Assembly: GCA_946618265.1 (NCBI GenBank)
Contig: CAMOLA010000014.1
Coordinates: forward strand, 1 to 39,854
DNA length: 39,854 nt
Reading direction: 5' to 3'
Source of the DNA: an uncultured Eggerthellaceae bacterium
Lineage (GTDB): Bacteria; Actinomycetota; Coriobacteriia; Coriobacteriales; Eggerthellaceae
How positions within the stretch are numbered: the first letter of the stretch is position 1; the number at the start of each line of letters is the position of its first letter. This document shows, one piece after another, positions 15,912 through 22,628 of this stretch. Made by a program: the position numbers and the translations under genes. The notes under the pieces are model-generated. The model was not told the DNA's origin and ran no database searches. It saw only the letters and a list, made by a program, of their open reading frames with translations.

Positions 15912-17042
15912 TTATTTCACCTCGACCAGCTCGTAGTCGCGCGTGCCGGCGCCGAGCTCCTCGGCGTGCTTGATGCACAGCTCCCAGTCGCTCGTGGGGT
16001 TGATGGCATGCAGGTGATCGGTCTCGCCCTCGCACGCCTCGTGCAGGCCGGGTAGCGCCGAATCGGGAATCATCGGGGCGGCGCAGATGCGGTCGGTCAC
16101 GGCCTGGTCGAGCGCTACGGGATCGCATGAAGCGAACATGCCGACGTTCGGCACGATCGGCGCGTCGTTGCCGGCGAAGCAGTCGCACTGGGGCGTGATG
16201 TCGATGGCGATGGCCACGTGGAAGCATTTCTGGGCATCGACGACGGCGGCGGCATATTCGGCCATCTTGACCTGCATGTCCTCGCGCACGCGATGCCACG
16301 CGGGGATGATGGTCTTACGCGGACAGTACGAGATGCAATGGCCGCAACCCACGCAATTGTCGTTGATGAACGCATGCCCGTCGACCATGTCGATGGCGTC
16401 CTGACCGCATGACTGCAGGCAAAGGCCGCACCCGATGCAGTTCGCCTCGACGACGCGCGGCATGCCCTTGGAATGCATGATCATCTTGCCGGCCTTCGAG
16501 GCGCAACCCATCGAGAGGTTCTTCAGCGCACCGCCATACGATGCCGCATTGCAGCCCTTGGCGTGCGTGAGCGTGATGACCAAGTCGGCGTCCAGAATGC
16601 CGCGGCCGATGATGGCCGTGTCCAGCTGACGCTCCACGCCCTCGGGCGCGGGCACGGGGACCTCGACCTCGTCGTCGCCGCGAAGGCCGTCGGAAATCAC
16701 GATCTCGCAACCCACCGAATCGCGATTGAAGCCGTTGAGCGCCGCGCACTCCAAGTGTTCGAGGGCGTTGTTGCGCATGCCGACGTACAGCGTCGAGCAA
16801 TCGGTGGCGAAAGGCTTGCCGCCGGCGGCCTTCACCTCCTGCGCGATCGTGCGCAGGTAAGCTGGCTTCAGATACGACACGTTTCCATATTCGCCGAAAT
16901 GCGCCTTGATCGCCACGAGCTTGTCGGCCACGTCGACCTCGCCGCCGAGCCCCGCCTTCTTCACGAGTCGAGCGAGCTTGGCTGGAATGCTGTCATCCGG
17001 CGACGTGCGCATGGACGTGTAATACACTTTCGATGCCGCCAT
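15912..17042 (-). CDS. DUF362 protein with two [4Fe-4S] ferredoxin motifs
   Basis: The product is 376 residues. The N-terminal DUF362 domain (about residues 40-190) contains KAHFGEYGNVSYLKP, TDCSTLYVGMRNNALEHL and THAKGCNAASYGGALKNLSM. The domain is followed by two ferredoxin CxxCxxCxxxC motifs with Cys at 202, 205, 208, 212 and at 230, 233, 236, 240. A final segment of about 130 residues completes the family form. DUF362-ferredoxin proteins are common in strict anaerobes; their reaction is not settled. AGAAGGGG precedes the ATG at 17042. Confidence 0.9.
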   Translation of the reverse strand: MAASKVYYTSMRTSPDDSIPAKLARLVKKAGLGGEVDVADKLVAIKAHFGEYGNVSYLKPAYLRTIAQEVKAAGGKPFATDCSTLYVGMRNNALEHLECAALNGFNRDSVGCEIVISDGLRGDDEVEVPVPAPEGVERQLDTAIIGRGILDADLVITLTHAKGCNAASYGGALKNLSMGCASKAGKMIMHSKGMPRVVEANCIGCGLCLQSCGQDAIDMVDGHAFINDNCVGCGHCISYCPRKTIIPAWHRVREDMQVKMAEYAAAVVDAQKCFHVAIAIDITPQCDCFAGNDAPIVPNVGMFASCDPVALDQAVTDRICAAPMIPDSALPGLHEACEGETDHLHAINPTSDWELCIKHAEELGAGTRDYELVEVK

Positions 17043-17225
17043 AGTAACCCCTTCTCTCTGATAATGCTGCGCAAATTGTACGCCGAAACGCCGATGGTTT
17101 TCGCGAACAATTGAGCACTTCGCCACAATGCGGGGCACGCGCTCGCATAGAGCCATTTTGAACAAGGGATTCACTCCATTGAGACGACATGATTCGCCAA
17201 CGATTATCCAGGCGTCATCTGGGTA

Positions 17226-17690
17226 CTATATGTCGATTTCGGCATAGGAGATGCCCTTCTCGCACTCCAGCCATGAGAAAAACGTCGGGCAATCCTGCAC
17301 GCGAATCATATCGGTTTCGGGGAAGTCCTCGTCGCGCGTGATGATGGCGTCGGCGTGCATTTTAAGTGCCAGCTCGACGAGCAGAGCGTCTTCGGGATCT
17401 TGCCATGTGGTCGCGAGCATCTTGTCGATATCGACGTCGGTGACCGCGTAGACGTTGACGAACGTGCGCAAGCCGCGCAACTTCTCGAGAACCTCGGGGA
17501 CCTTCGTCTTGTTCCCGCCGTTCGTCAGAATATAGATCATGTCAGTTACCTGGGACGATGATATCCAAAGGCTAAACTCGCCCACTCTTCCCGCTAGCAT
17601 GAGCAAACGCGTTTGCTCATAATGGGGATCGCGATGATTGAGGAAGTCGATAACGATATTGGTGTCTAGAAGAAGTTTCTGAATGGCCAT
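17226..17690 (-). CDS. PIN-domain toxin (VapC-like ribonuclease)
   Basis: This 154-residue PIN-domain protein is probably a Mg-dependent endoribonuclease. The acidic active-site residues are visible: D9 in LLLDTNIVID, the D98/E100/D101 cluster in WQDPEDALLVELALKM, and D120 in IITRDEDF. It starts two bases after the stop of the upstream antitoxin-like gene, which indicates coupled translation. The start at 17690 is fixed by this arrangement and by the family N terminus. Confidence 0.9.
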   Translation of the reverse strand: MAIQKLLLDTNIVIDFLNHRDPHYEQTRLLMLAGRVGEFSLWISSSQVTDMIYILTNGGNKTKVPEVLEKLRGLRTFVNVYAVTDVDIDKMLATTWQDPEDALLVELALKMHADAIITRDEDFPETDMIRVQDCPTFFSWLECEKGISYAEIDI

Positions 17691-17692
17691 TG

Positions 17693-17989
17693 CTAAATCC
17701 AGCCTTTCGCACGGGCACGCTCGAGCTTTATTTGCCCGCGCGTCATGTTGTCGAATCGAGTTTCGATAGCGATTGGCGAGGCTAGCGCATCCAAGAACTT
17801 GGCCGCAGATTCCCACTCATGCTGCTCGGGCTTCCGGTGAATGAGGAAATCGGCGTTCTGCTCTTCCTCGAGCTTGTCGTAGAGCAAATTGATGGCCTGC
17901 GAAGCGTTGAGCCCTGCTTTCGCGAGAACTTTCGATCCCGCCTTCTTCTTTTCGGCCGACATGCGTCCTGTTACCATTGCGTCTTCCAT
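17693..17989 (-). CDS. RelB/DinJ-like antitoxin
   Basis: This 98-residue protein precedes the PIN toxin. Residues 8-45 (RMSAEKKKAGSKVLAKAGLN, ASQAINLLYDKL) resemble the ribbon-helix-helix DNA-binding part of RelB/DinJ antitoxins; the acidic and basic C-terminal half would wrap the toxin. I chose the ATG at 17989 with AGGTGG five bases upstream; a GTG at 17998 is also in frame. RelB-type antitoxins with VapC/PIN toxins are a known mixed pairing. Confidence 0.85.
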   Translation of the reverse strand: MEDAMVTGRMSAEKKKAGSKVLAKAGLNASQAINLLYDKLEEEQNADFLIHRKPEQHEWESAAKFLDALASPIAIETRFDNMTRGQIKLERARAKGWI

Positions 17990-18003
17990 GATTGCCACCT
18001 AAC

Positions 18004-18046
18004 GTACAACAGTTATGTATTCATTCAGTTGTACCGAATCGTACAA
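18004..18046 (-). promoter_or_regulatory. Toxin-antitoxin operator with GTTGTAC palindromes
   Basis: GTACAAC at 18004-18010 and GTTGTAC at 18028-18034 form a dyad. TTGTAC-CGAATC-GTACAA at 18029-18046 forms a second, overlapping palindrome. Both are just upstream of the antitoxin gene and are likely binding sites for antitoxin autoregulation. Confidence 0.65.
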
Positions 18047-18110
18047 TGCTGCAATTCACTTGTCAATCCCATTACTTGGACATGGCAACCCGCCAATGAC
18101 GCGGCCGGCG

Positions 18111-18138
18111 TGACCGAAGGGGAGTCTCCCTTTCGGTC
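18111..18138. repeat. GACCGAAGGGGAG palindrome
   Basis: TGACCGAAGGGGAG-T-CTCCCTTTCGGTC, in the divergent spacer between the toxin-antitoxin operon and the MFS gene. Confidence 0.9.
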
Positions 18139-18271
18139 TCCATGTCAGAAAGAGGGTTAACGCCACCCGTTGCTCGGTCGGAGCGCCTAGCCTCTTCGAG
18201 CCACGTCGTCTGGTATACTGACACACCGCACGTATCCGCACCACAATTCGGTTTTACCGTCGTCTACTAGC

Positions 18272-19501
18272 ATGAGCTCACTTGATTTCAAGGCGTATAG
18301 CGCCATCCTGCGCGTAAGGTCTGCGCGGCGATTCGACGCCGGCTCCCTGCTCATGCGCCTGTTCGCTTACACGACGACCGTCGGCACCATCACGATGCTC
18401 ACGCTGGCGGGCGCTTCGGCGCTCGAAGCCACGAGCGTGTCTTCGCTCCTGGCCATCTGCACGTTCATCGTGGCTCCACGCGTATCGAGGCGCATCGACG
18501 TGCGCGGCCAGAGCGCCGTCGTTCCCGCAGCGACCGCCATCTCCATGGCCGGGTTCGCCTTGATGCTCGCGACGACGCATTTCCAGCTGCCGTTTTGGCT
18601 CAACTACCCCGCAGCCGCGCTGGCCAGCTTTCTGCCCAACGCCCAAGCACTCGTCCGCACACGCTGGGCCTACCTCATTTCCACGGGAAAGCTCGGCGAC
18701 AACGCCCCGCCCCTCAAGACGGCTTACGCGTTCGAGGGAATACTGGAAGATGTCGCGTTCATGGTCGGACCAGCTGCCGTGATCGCGATTTCGGCGGCGC
18801 TGTTCCCAGCTGCCGGCATTCTGGCGGGATGCATCGTGTACTGCGTCGGCGCCACGTTGCTCGTGCAGTCGCGCGACACCGAACCGGAACCCGGCTGGGG
18901 CGCACGGGAGCAAGCCGACGGCGGACAGAAGAGCGTGTTCCGCGAAAACGCCGTGGTACGCCTGCTGTTCGCCGTGATGGTGCTCGTCGGATGCATGTAC
19001 GGAGCGTTCGACGCCTCGGCCGTCAGCTACGCGCAGTCCATCGACTTCGCCGTGCTCGCCTCGATCGTCTTCGCCGTCGAATCGGCGTTTTCCCTCATCG
19101 TCAGCACGTTGTTCGGCATGATGGGATTCGCCTCGCCCCTGAGAAGACAGTTCATCGCATTTGCAGTGCTGTTCGGGGGACTGTACGGACTGGTCATGCT
19201 CATCGGTTCGCCGGTAAGCCTCGTCGCCATCACCACCATAGCCGGACTCAGCTACCCGCCGCTCCTCATCACCGCCAACGTGGTGTGCGAGCGGGCGGCT
19301 CCAAGCGAACGGCTCACCGAGGCCATGGCCTGGATGAACTCGGGAATAAGCATCGGCATGGTGATCGGTCCCGTCAGCGCCGGCGCCATCATCGACGAGA
19401 TAGGCCCCCTTGCAGGCTTCGACCTATGCGGCGCCTTCGCTATCGCCGTGGCGGTCATCGCGCTTGCGAGCACGCCCATCCTGCGCAAGCACCTGCAGTA
19501 G
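18272..19501 (+). CDS. MFS transporter
   Basis: This 409-residue integral membrane protein has about twelve hydrophobic helices in two halves, separated by a hydrophilic loop at about residues 205-230. The RRID region after helix 2 and the late WMNSGISIGMVIGPVSAGAI segment (helix 11) fit drug-efflux-like MFS proteins. The substrate is unknown. No clear Shine-Dalgarno sequence precedes the ATG at 18272, so the start could be internal, for example the Met at residue 28. Inverted repeat copy 2 follows the stop by 27 nt. Confidence 0.88.
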   Translation: MSSLDFKAYSAILRVRSARRFDAGSLLMRLFAYTTTVGTITMLTLAGASALEATSVSSLLAICTFIVAPRVSRRIDVRGQSAVVPAATAISMAGFALMLATTHFQLPFWLNYPAAALASFLPNAQALVRTRWAYLISTGKLGDNAPPLKTAYAFEGILEDVAFMVGPAAVIAISAALFPAAGILAGCIVYCVGATLLVQSRDTEPEPGWGAREQADGGQKSVFRENAVVRLLFAVMVLVGCMYGAFDASAVSYAQSIDFAVLASIVFAVESAFSLIVSTLFGMMGFASPLRRQFIAFAVLFGGLYGLVMLIGSPVSLVAITTIAGLSYPPLLITANVVCERAAPSERLTEAMAWMNSGISIGMVIGPVSAGAIIDEIGPLAGFDLCGAFAIAVAVIALASTPILRKHLQ

Positions 19502-19527
19502 GTTAAGGCCCTGGAACCCAGCTCTTC

Positions 19528-19610
19528 GAAATTAGTGTACATTACTTGAGGTAAGAAAAAACTGACCTGGGGTTTTACAGACGCCAGGTCAAGTAATGTA
19601 CACTAATTTC
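19528..19610. repeat. Inverted repeat with AGTGTACATTACTT arms (copy 2)
   Basis: Perfect 22-nt arms (19528-19549 and 19589-19610, containing ATTAGTGTACATTACTTGA) enclose a nested stem GACCTGG / CCAGGTC (19564-19570 and 19584-19590). The core arm is shared with 5049-5120. Located between the convergent MFS and small membrane protein genes. Confidence 0.88.
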
Positions 19611-19685
19611 TCAGTTCCAAAGGGATGCCCCTATGAAACCCCTTGGAGGTAGAAGGGAGCATACCCTTTCAAGTCTTTCAGGCCC

Positions 19686-19856
19686 CTACTTCTTGAGGCA
19701 CGGATGCCATTTGACATGCCATGCGGGAGGCTCGGGCAGCGGCTCGCCCTTCACCATGGCGGCGATCACCTTGCGATGAACCACCATCGAGGCCACGGCG
19801 CAGCCGACGGCGCAACCTACGGCGATACCCAATGCGATATTAGCGGCAGTCTTCAT
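19686..19856 (-). CDS. Small membrane protein, 56 residues
   Basis: The frame starts at the ATG at 19856 after GAGGAAAGG and ends at the TAG at 19686. The N-terminal half, MKTAANIALGIAVGCAVGCA and then VASMVV, is one membrane segment with a GxxxG-like Gly/Cys pattern. The C-terminal half is charged and Pro-rich (HRKVIAAMVKGEPLPEPP) and ends AWHVKWHPCLKK. It resembles small YtxH-like or envelope-anchored proteins in layout only. Function unknown. Confidence 0.7.
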   Translation of the reverse strand: MKTAANIALGIAVGCAVGCAVASMVVHRKVIAAMVKGEPLPEPPAWHVKWHPCLKK

Positions 19857-20164
19857 GCAAACGACCTTTCCTCATTCTGACGATGCGCCTATTGTACGCC
19901 GTTTCACTCGCTTTTGGGCAAATCGTCAACGGCCCGACACGCGAACGTGTCAGCAGACGAAGGCGGCCCGCTGGCCAGCGCCAGCGGGCCGCCTCATGGT
20001 CGGGCCGGGTGTTCACGAGAGCGCGGCGCACGCTTTTGCAAAAGCTGCTTCCGGGCTCGTTCGACAACCCGGAGATGTGCACCGCATGCTATCTCGCGCA
20101 CATCAGCAAGCACCTGTAGGCCACAGCGCAACGGAGCCGAACGAACTCCAACCCTTGCGTCGCA
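19857..20164. other. Spacer with a strong hairpin and a possible gene tail
   Basis: The minus-strand genes on both sides leave 308 nt. A 15-bp GC-rich hairpin lies at 19961-19994. On the + strand, a frame ending at the TAG at 20117-20119 reads LLQKLLPGSFDNPEMCTACY and then LAHISKHL, which looks protein-like but has no start or family I recognise; it may be a gene remnant. Confidence 0.4.
19961..19994. terminator. GC-rich hairpin downstream of the ProXp-like gene
   Basis: AGGCGGCCCGCTGGC / GCCAGCGGGCCGCCT with a CAGC loop, a perfect 15-bp stem. There is no T run, so it may terminate weakly or stabilise the 3' end. Confidence 0.55.
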
Positions 20165-20653
20165 TTACACGGCAATCACGTGCACGGGGTTTCCGTGAGC
20201 TTCGATGAGCTTTACGAGGTCGGCCGCCTGCAGCCATACGGTGGCAGTGTTGTCGTTGGGATGCACGCCGATACGGCCCGAGCCAGCCATGAAGTCCTCG
20301 TCGATGTAGAGCTCGACCTTGCGCTCCTCGTCGTTGAGCAGCCCGAGCGGCGTCACCGCACCGGCGATCAATCCCATGATCGACGCGAGGCTCTCCTCGG
20401 ACGCGAAGCGCAGCGGACGCGTGCCGTAGGTTTTTCGAAACTCCTTGAGGTCGACCCGCTTGTCGCCCTTGACCGTAATCAGGTAGAAGTTGCGCTTCTT
20501 GTCATCGCGCACGAAGAGGTTCTTGGCGTCGTCGCCCGGATACGGCAGATCAACCGCGTCGAGCTCCTCCATGTTGTAAACCGCCTCGTGCTCGGTCACT
20601 TCGAATTCGACCCCCGATTCCTTCAGGAAATCGTAGGTTTGCTGCTTATCCAT
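20165..20653 (-). CDS. YbaK/ProXp-family aminoacyl-tRNA deacylase
   Basis: This 162-residue YbaK-domain protein is of the prolyl-tRNA synthetase-associated (ProXp-ala / PrdX-like) type. Such proteins hydrolyse mischarged Ala-tRNA(Pro) or a related species in trans. The family signature DDAKNLFVRDDKKRNFYLIT lies at about residues 41-60, with the conserved Lys at 44. GAVTPLGLLND and GRIGVHPNDNTATVWL are the typical later blocks. ATG codons at 20656 and 20653 are adjacent. I chose 20653 because AGGAG is then six bases upstream. Confidence 0.9.
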   Translation of the reverse strand: MDKQQTYDFLKESGVEFEVTEHEAVYNMEELDAVDLPYPGDDAKNLFVRDDKKRNFYLITVKGDKRVDLKEFRKTYGTRPLRFASEESLASIMGLIAGAVTPLGLLNDEERKVELYIDEDFMAGSGRIGVHPNDNTATVWLQAADLVKLIEAHGNPVHVIAV

Positions 20654-20707
20654 CATGTTCTCCTATCAGTTTGTTACTCAATGCCAGCACGCGCCCTTCG
20701 CGCCGCG

Positions 20708-20770
20708 ACTGACCGAAAGGGAGTCTCCCCTTCGGTCACTGACCGTTGGGGAGTCTCCCTTTCGGTCAGT
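20708..20770. repeat. Tandem pair of GACCGAAGGGGAG palindromes
   Basis: The first unit (20708-20740) has the symmetric GACCGAAAGGGAG form. The second (20738-20770) has the GACCGTTGGGGAG variant left arm. They share the bases ACT. The same ordered pair occurs at 39778-39837. Confidence 0.9.
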
Positions 20771-20879
20771 TGCGCAGCGGGCAGCTTCAAGGAAGGCAAT
20801 TCGCTTTCGGCTCTGAATGACGAGGACGCTGTTGCAGGCAACCGCCTCACTTATCGGCCGACTTGGCGCTCGCGCTCCC

Positions 20880-21542
20880 CTAGAAGTTCGGGATCGTGCT
20901 GCCGGGCGGGACATGCACGAATCGGTCATTGGGCCAGGGACCGGCCACGAGCTGCTCGATGTAGGTCAACTCGACCGGATGCGTGAGCGTCTCGAGGTTG
21001 GCGATATCGCAGATGATCTTCGTGCGCTCCATGAGGCTCGGGATGGAATAGAGGCCGGTATCCAGATACGTCATCGTCCGGTAATGCGCGTACATCATCT
21101 CGGTGAAGTTGACGGCCGTTTCCTCGCCGTATTTCTCGAGCGTGTACTGGTATTCCTGGACGATGTTGTGGTCGGCATCCATCCAGCCCTCGGTCATGAA
21201 CATCGAGGCATGTTCGGCCGAATACGCCTCGCGGGCCTTCTGCGAATTGAACAGGATCGAGATGCAGTCATCGACTTTGGGGATGATGATCTCGAAATCC
21301 CGCGCCTTCACGCCCTTGATCGCATTTCCGCAGTTCGCATACCCGAGCAAAACCCGATCGACGTCGCCCAGCGAATCGAGCGCCTCCTGCACTGCCGCAT
21401 TCAGCTTCGGCGGGAAATTATGCAGACCGCGATCGACCCACACGACGGGAATATCCGTCCCGAGGGTTTTCTGCACTTGCTCGAATTCCTGCGTCAGCGC
21501 CTTGCACGATACGATGACTTCGCGCTTCATGTCCCGACTCAT
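20880..21542 (-). CDS. DUF1638 protein
   Basis: The product is 220 residues. It begins MSRDMKREVIVSCKALTQEF and contains VDRGLHNFPPKLNAAVQEAL, LLGYANCGNAIKGVKA and IPKVDDCISILF, the conserved Cys/Asp/His blocks of DUF1638. Its biochemical role is unknown, but the family often accompanies corrinoid methyltransferase genes, as here at the distal end of the mttB cluster. Conserved Cys residues at about 13, 65 and 84 could bind a metal or cofactor. GGAGG lies five bases before the ATG. A 201-nt spacer with hairpins separates it from the methyltransferase gene upstream. Confidence 0.85.
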   Translation of the reverse strand: MSRDMKREVIVSCKALTQEFEQVQKTLGTDIPVVWVDRGLHNFPPKLNAAVQEALDSLGDVDRVLLGYANCGNAIKGVKARDFEIIIPKVDDCISILFNSQKAREAYSAEHASMFMTEGWMDADHNIVQEYQYTLEKYGEETAVNFTEMMYAHYRTMTYLDTGLYSIPSLMERTKIICDIANLETLTHPVELTYIEQLVAGPWPNDRFVHVPPGSTIPNF

Positions 21543-21606
21543 ACGCGCCTCCCCCCCACTGGGCAAAGCAAATAGGTTGACTGACCCACAAGTTTAGCTC
21601 GAAACA

Positions 21607-21639
21607 GACGACCATCCGGCGGTATTCCGAATGGTCGTC
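21607..21639. terminator. Hairpin between the DUF1638 and methyltransferase genes
   Basis: GACGACCAT / ATGGTCGTC with an inner CGG / CCG stem. A second hairpin, GCGGGCCG / CGGCCCGC, lies at 21692-21720. Neither has a clear T run. They may attenuate transcription or mark the 3' end of the methyltransferase transcript. Confidence 0.45.
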
Positions 21640-21743
21640 GTCCTCGCTGCGCTAATCATGCATTTGCACAAACGCGCTTGTTCTACCGGCAGCGGGCCGA
21701 ATCGCCATGGGCCCGGCCCGCACTAATCTCGCGATCGGGCAGC

Positions 21744-22553
21744 TTACGCCTTGGGCTTGTTGCCGAACAGCTCGTTGCGGTACGCCTTCAGGTAATCCTT
21801 GCAGTAGTTGTCGTTGCCGAGCAGCGCATCGGTAGCGTACATCGCGGCCAGCATGTCCTTGGAAGTCGGGTCCATGATGGCGGAGTCCATGCCCTTGGCC
21901 ATGGCCAGCGACAGGAACTGCATGTTGATGGCCTTGCGGTACGGCAGGCCATAGCTGATGTTGGACAGGCCGCTGGTGAAGTGGACGTCCGGATAGTCGG
22001 CCTTGATGAGCTCGACGGCCTCGATGAAGTTGAGGAACGACTGCTGGTTGGTGCCGAGCGTGGTTACCAGCGGGTCGAACAGGATGTTGTCATGATCGAC
22101 GCCGTACTCGTCGACCTTCTCCATGATCTTCTTGGCGATCTCGTACTTGACCTTCGGGTCGTCGGGGATACCGTCGTCGTCGCACGTGAGCGCCACGACC
22201 TTCCAATCGGTGCCGACAATGGCGGGAAGAATGATGTCGCACTTGTTGCCCTCCATGGAGATGGAGTTCAGGCAGCCGACTTCCTTGGCCAGCGGCATCA
22301 TGTCAACGACGACCTGGGGATCCGGGCTGTCGATGCACAGCGGCGTGTCGGTAACTTCCTGGACGAGGTTCATGAGCCACTCCATGGTCTCATGCTCGAT
22401 CTCGGGCTCGACGCCTGCGCACACGTCGATGTAGGTGGCGCCGGCATCGGCCTGTGCCTTGGCGATGTACTTGATGTACTCGTCATCATGGGCCTTGATG
22501 GCCTCGAGAGTCTTCGGCACGAAACCATTGATTTTCTCGCCGATAATAATCAT
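21744..22553 (-). CDS. Methyltetrahydrofolate:corrinoid methyltransferase
   Basis: This 269-residue pterin-binding (DHPS-like TIM barrel) enzyme transfers a methyl group between a corrinoid protein and tetrahydrofolate. MIIIGEKING at the N terminus, ATYIDVCAGV at 39-48, CIDSPD at 73-78 and NSISMEG at 96-102 are the pterin-binding blocks of the MtgA/AcsE/MtvA type. GLSNISYGLP near residue 196 is also conserved. In this cluster it would move the substrate-derived methyl group from the corrinoid protein to tetrahydrofolate for the Wood-Ljungdahl or one-carbon pathway. GGAAGG precedes the ATG. Confidence 0.92.
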   Translation of the reverse strand: MIIIGEKINGFVPKTLEAIKAHDDEYIKYIAKAQADAGATYIDVCAGVEPEIEHETMEWLMNLVQEVTDTPLCIDSPDPQVVVDMMPLAKEVGCLNSISMEGNKCDIILPAIVGTDWKVVALTCDDDGIPDDPKVKYEIAKKIMEKVDEYGVDHDNILFDPLVTTLGTNQQSFLNFIEAVELIKADYPDVHFTSGLSNISYGLPYRKAINMQFLSLAMAKGMDSAIMDPTSKDMLAAMYATDALLGNDNYCKDYLKAYRNELFGNKPKA

Positions 22554-22589
22554 GTGTCGAACCTTCCTTTCAAATCATTGCCTTTATCA

Positions 22590-22624
22590 GTAATGCCGAA
22601 GCATCCGAAGCCTCGGCAATTACT
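22590..22624 (-). terminator. Hairpin between the HyuA-like and methyltransferase genes
   Basis: AGTAAT-GCCGA-AGC pairs with GC-TCGGC-ATTACT with small bulges. It lies directly after the HyuA-like stop codon in the direction of transcription, without a strong T run, so it may attenuate read-through. Confidence 0.5.
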
Positions 22625-22628
22625 ATCG

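Noticed and set aside
20708..20770. Possible CRISPR repeats
   Set aside because: The repeated units are palindromes in tandem pairs without regular spacers, they recur singly across the window, and no cas gene is present.
20678..20929. Open frame with repeated DRKGDSP/DRRGDSLSVS peptides
   Set aside because: These peptides are translations of the GACCGAAGGGGAG palindromes and do not represent a protein.
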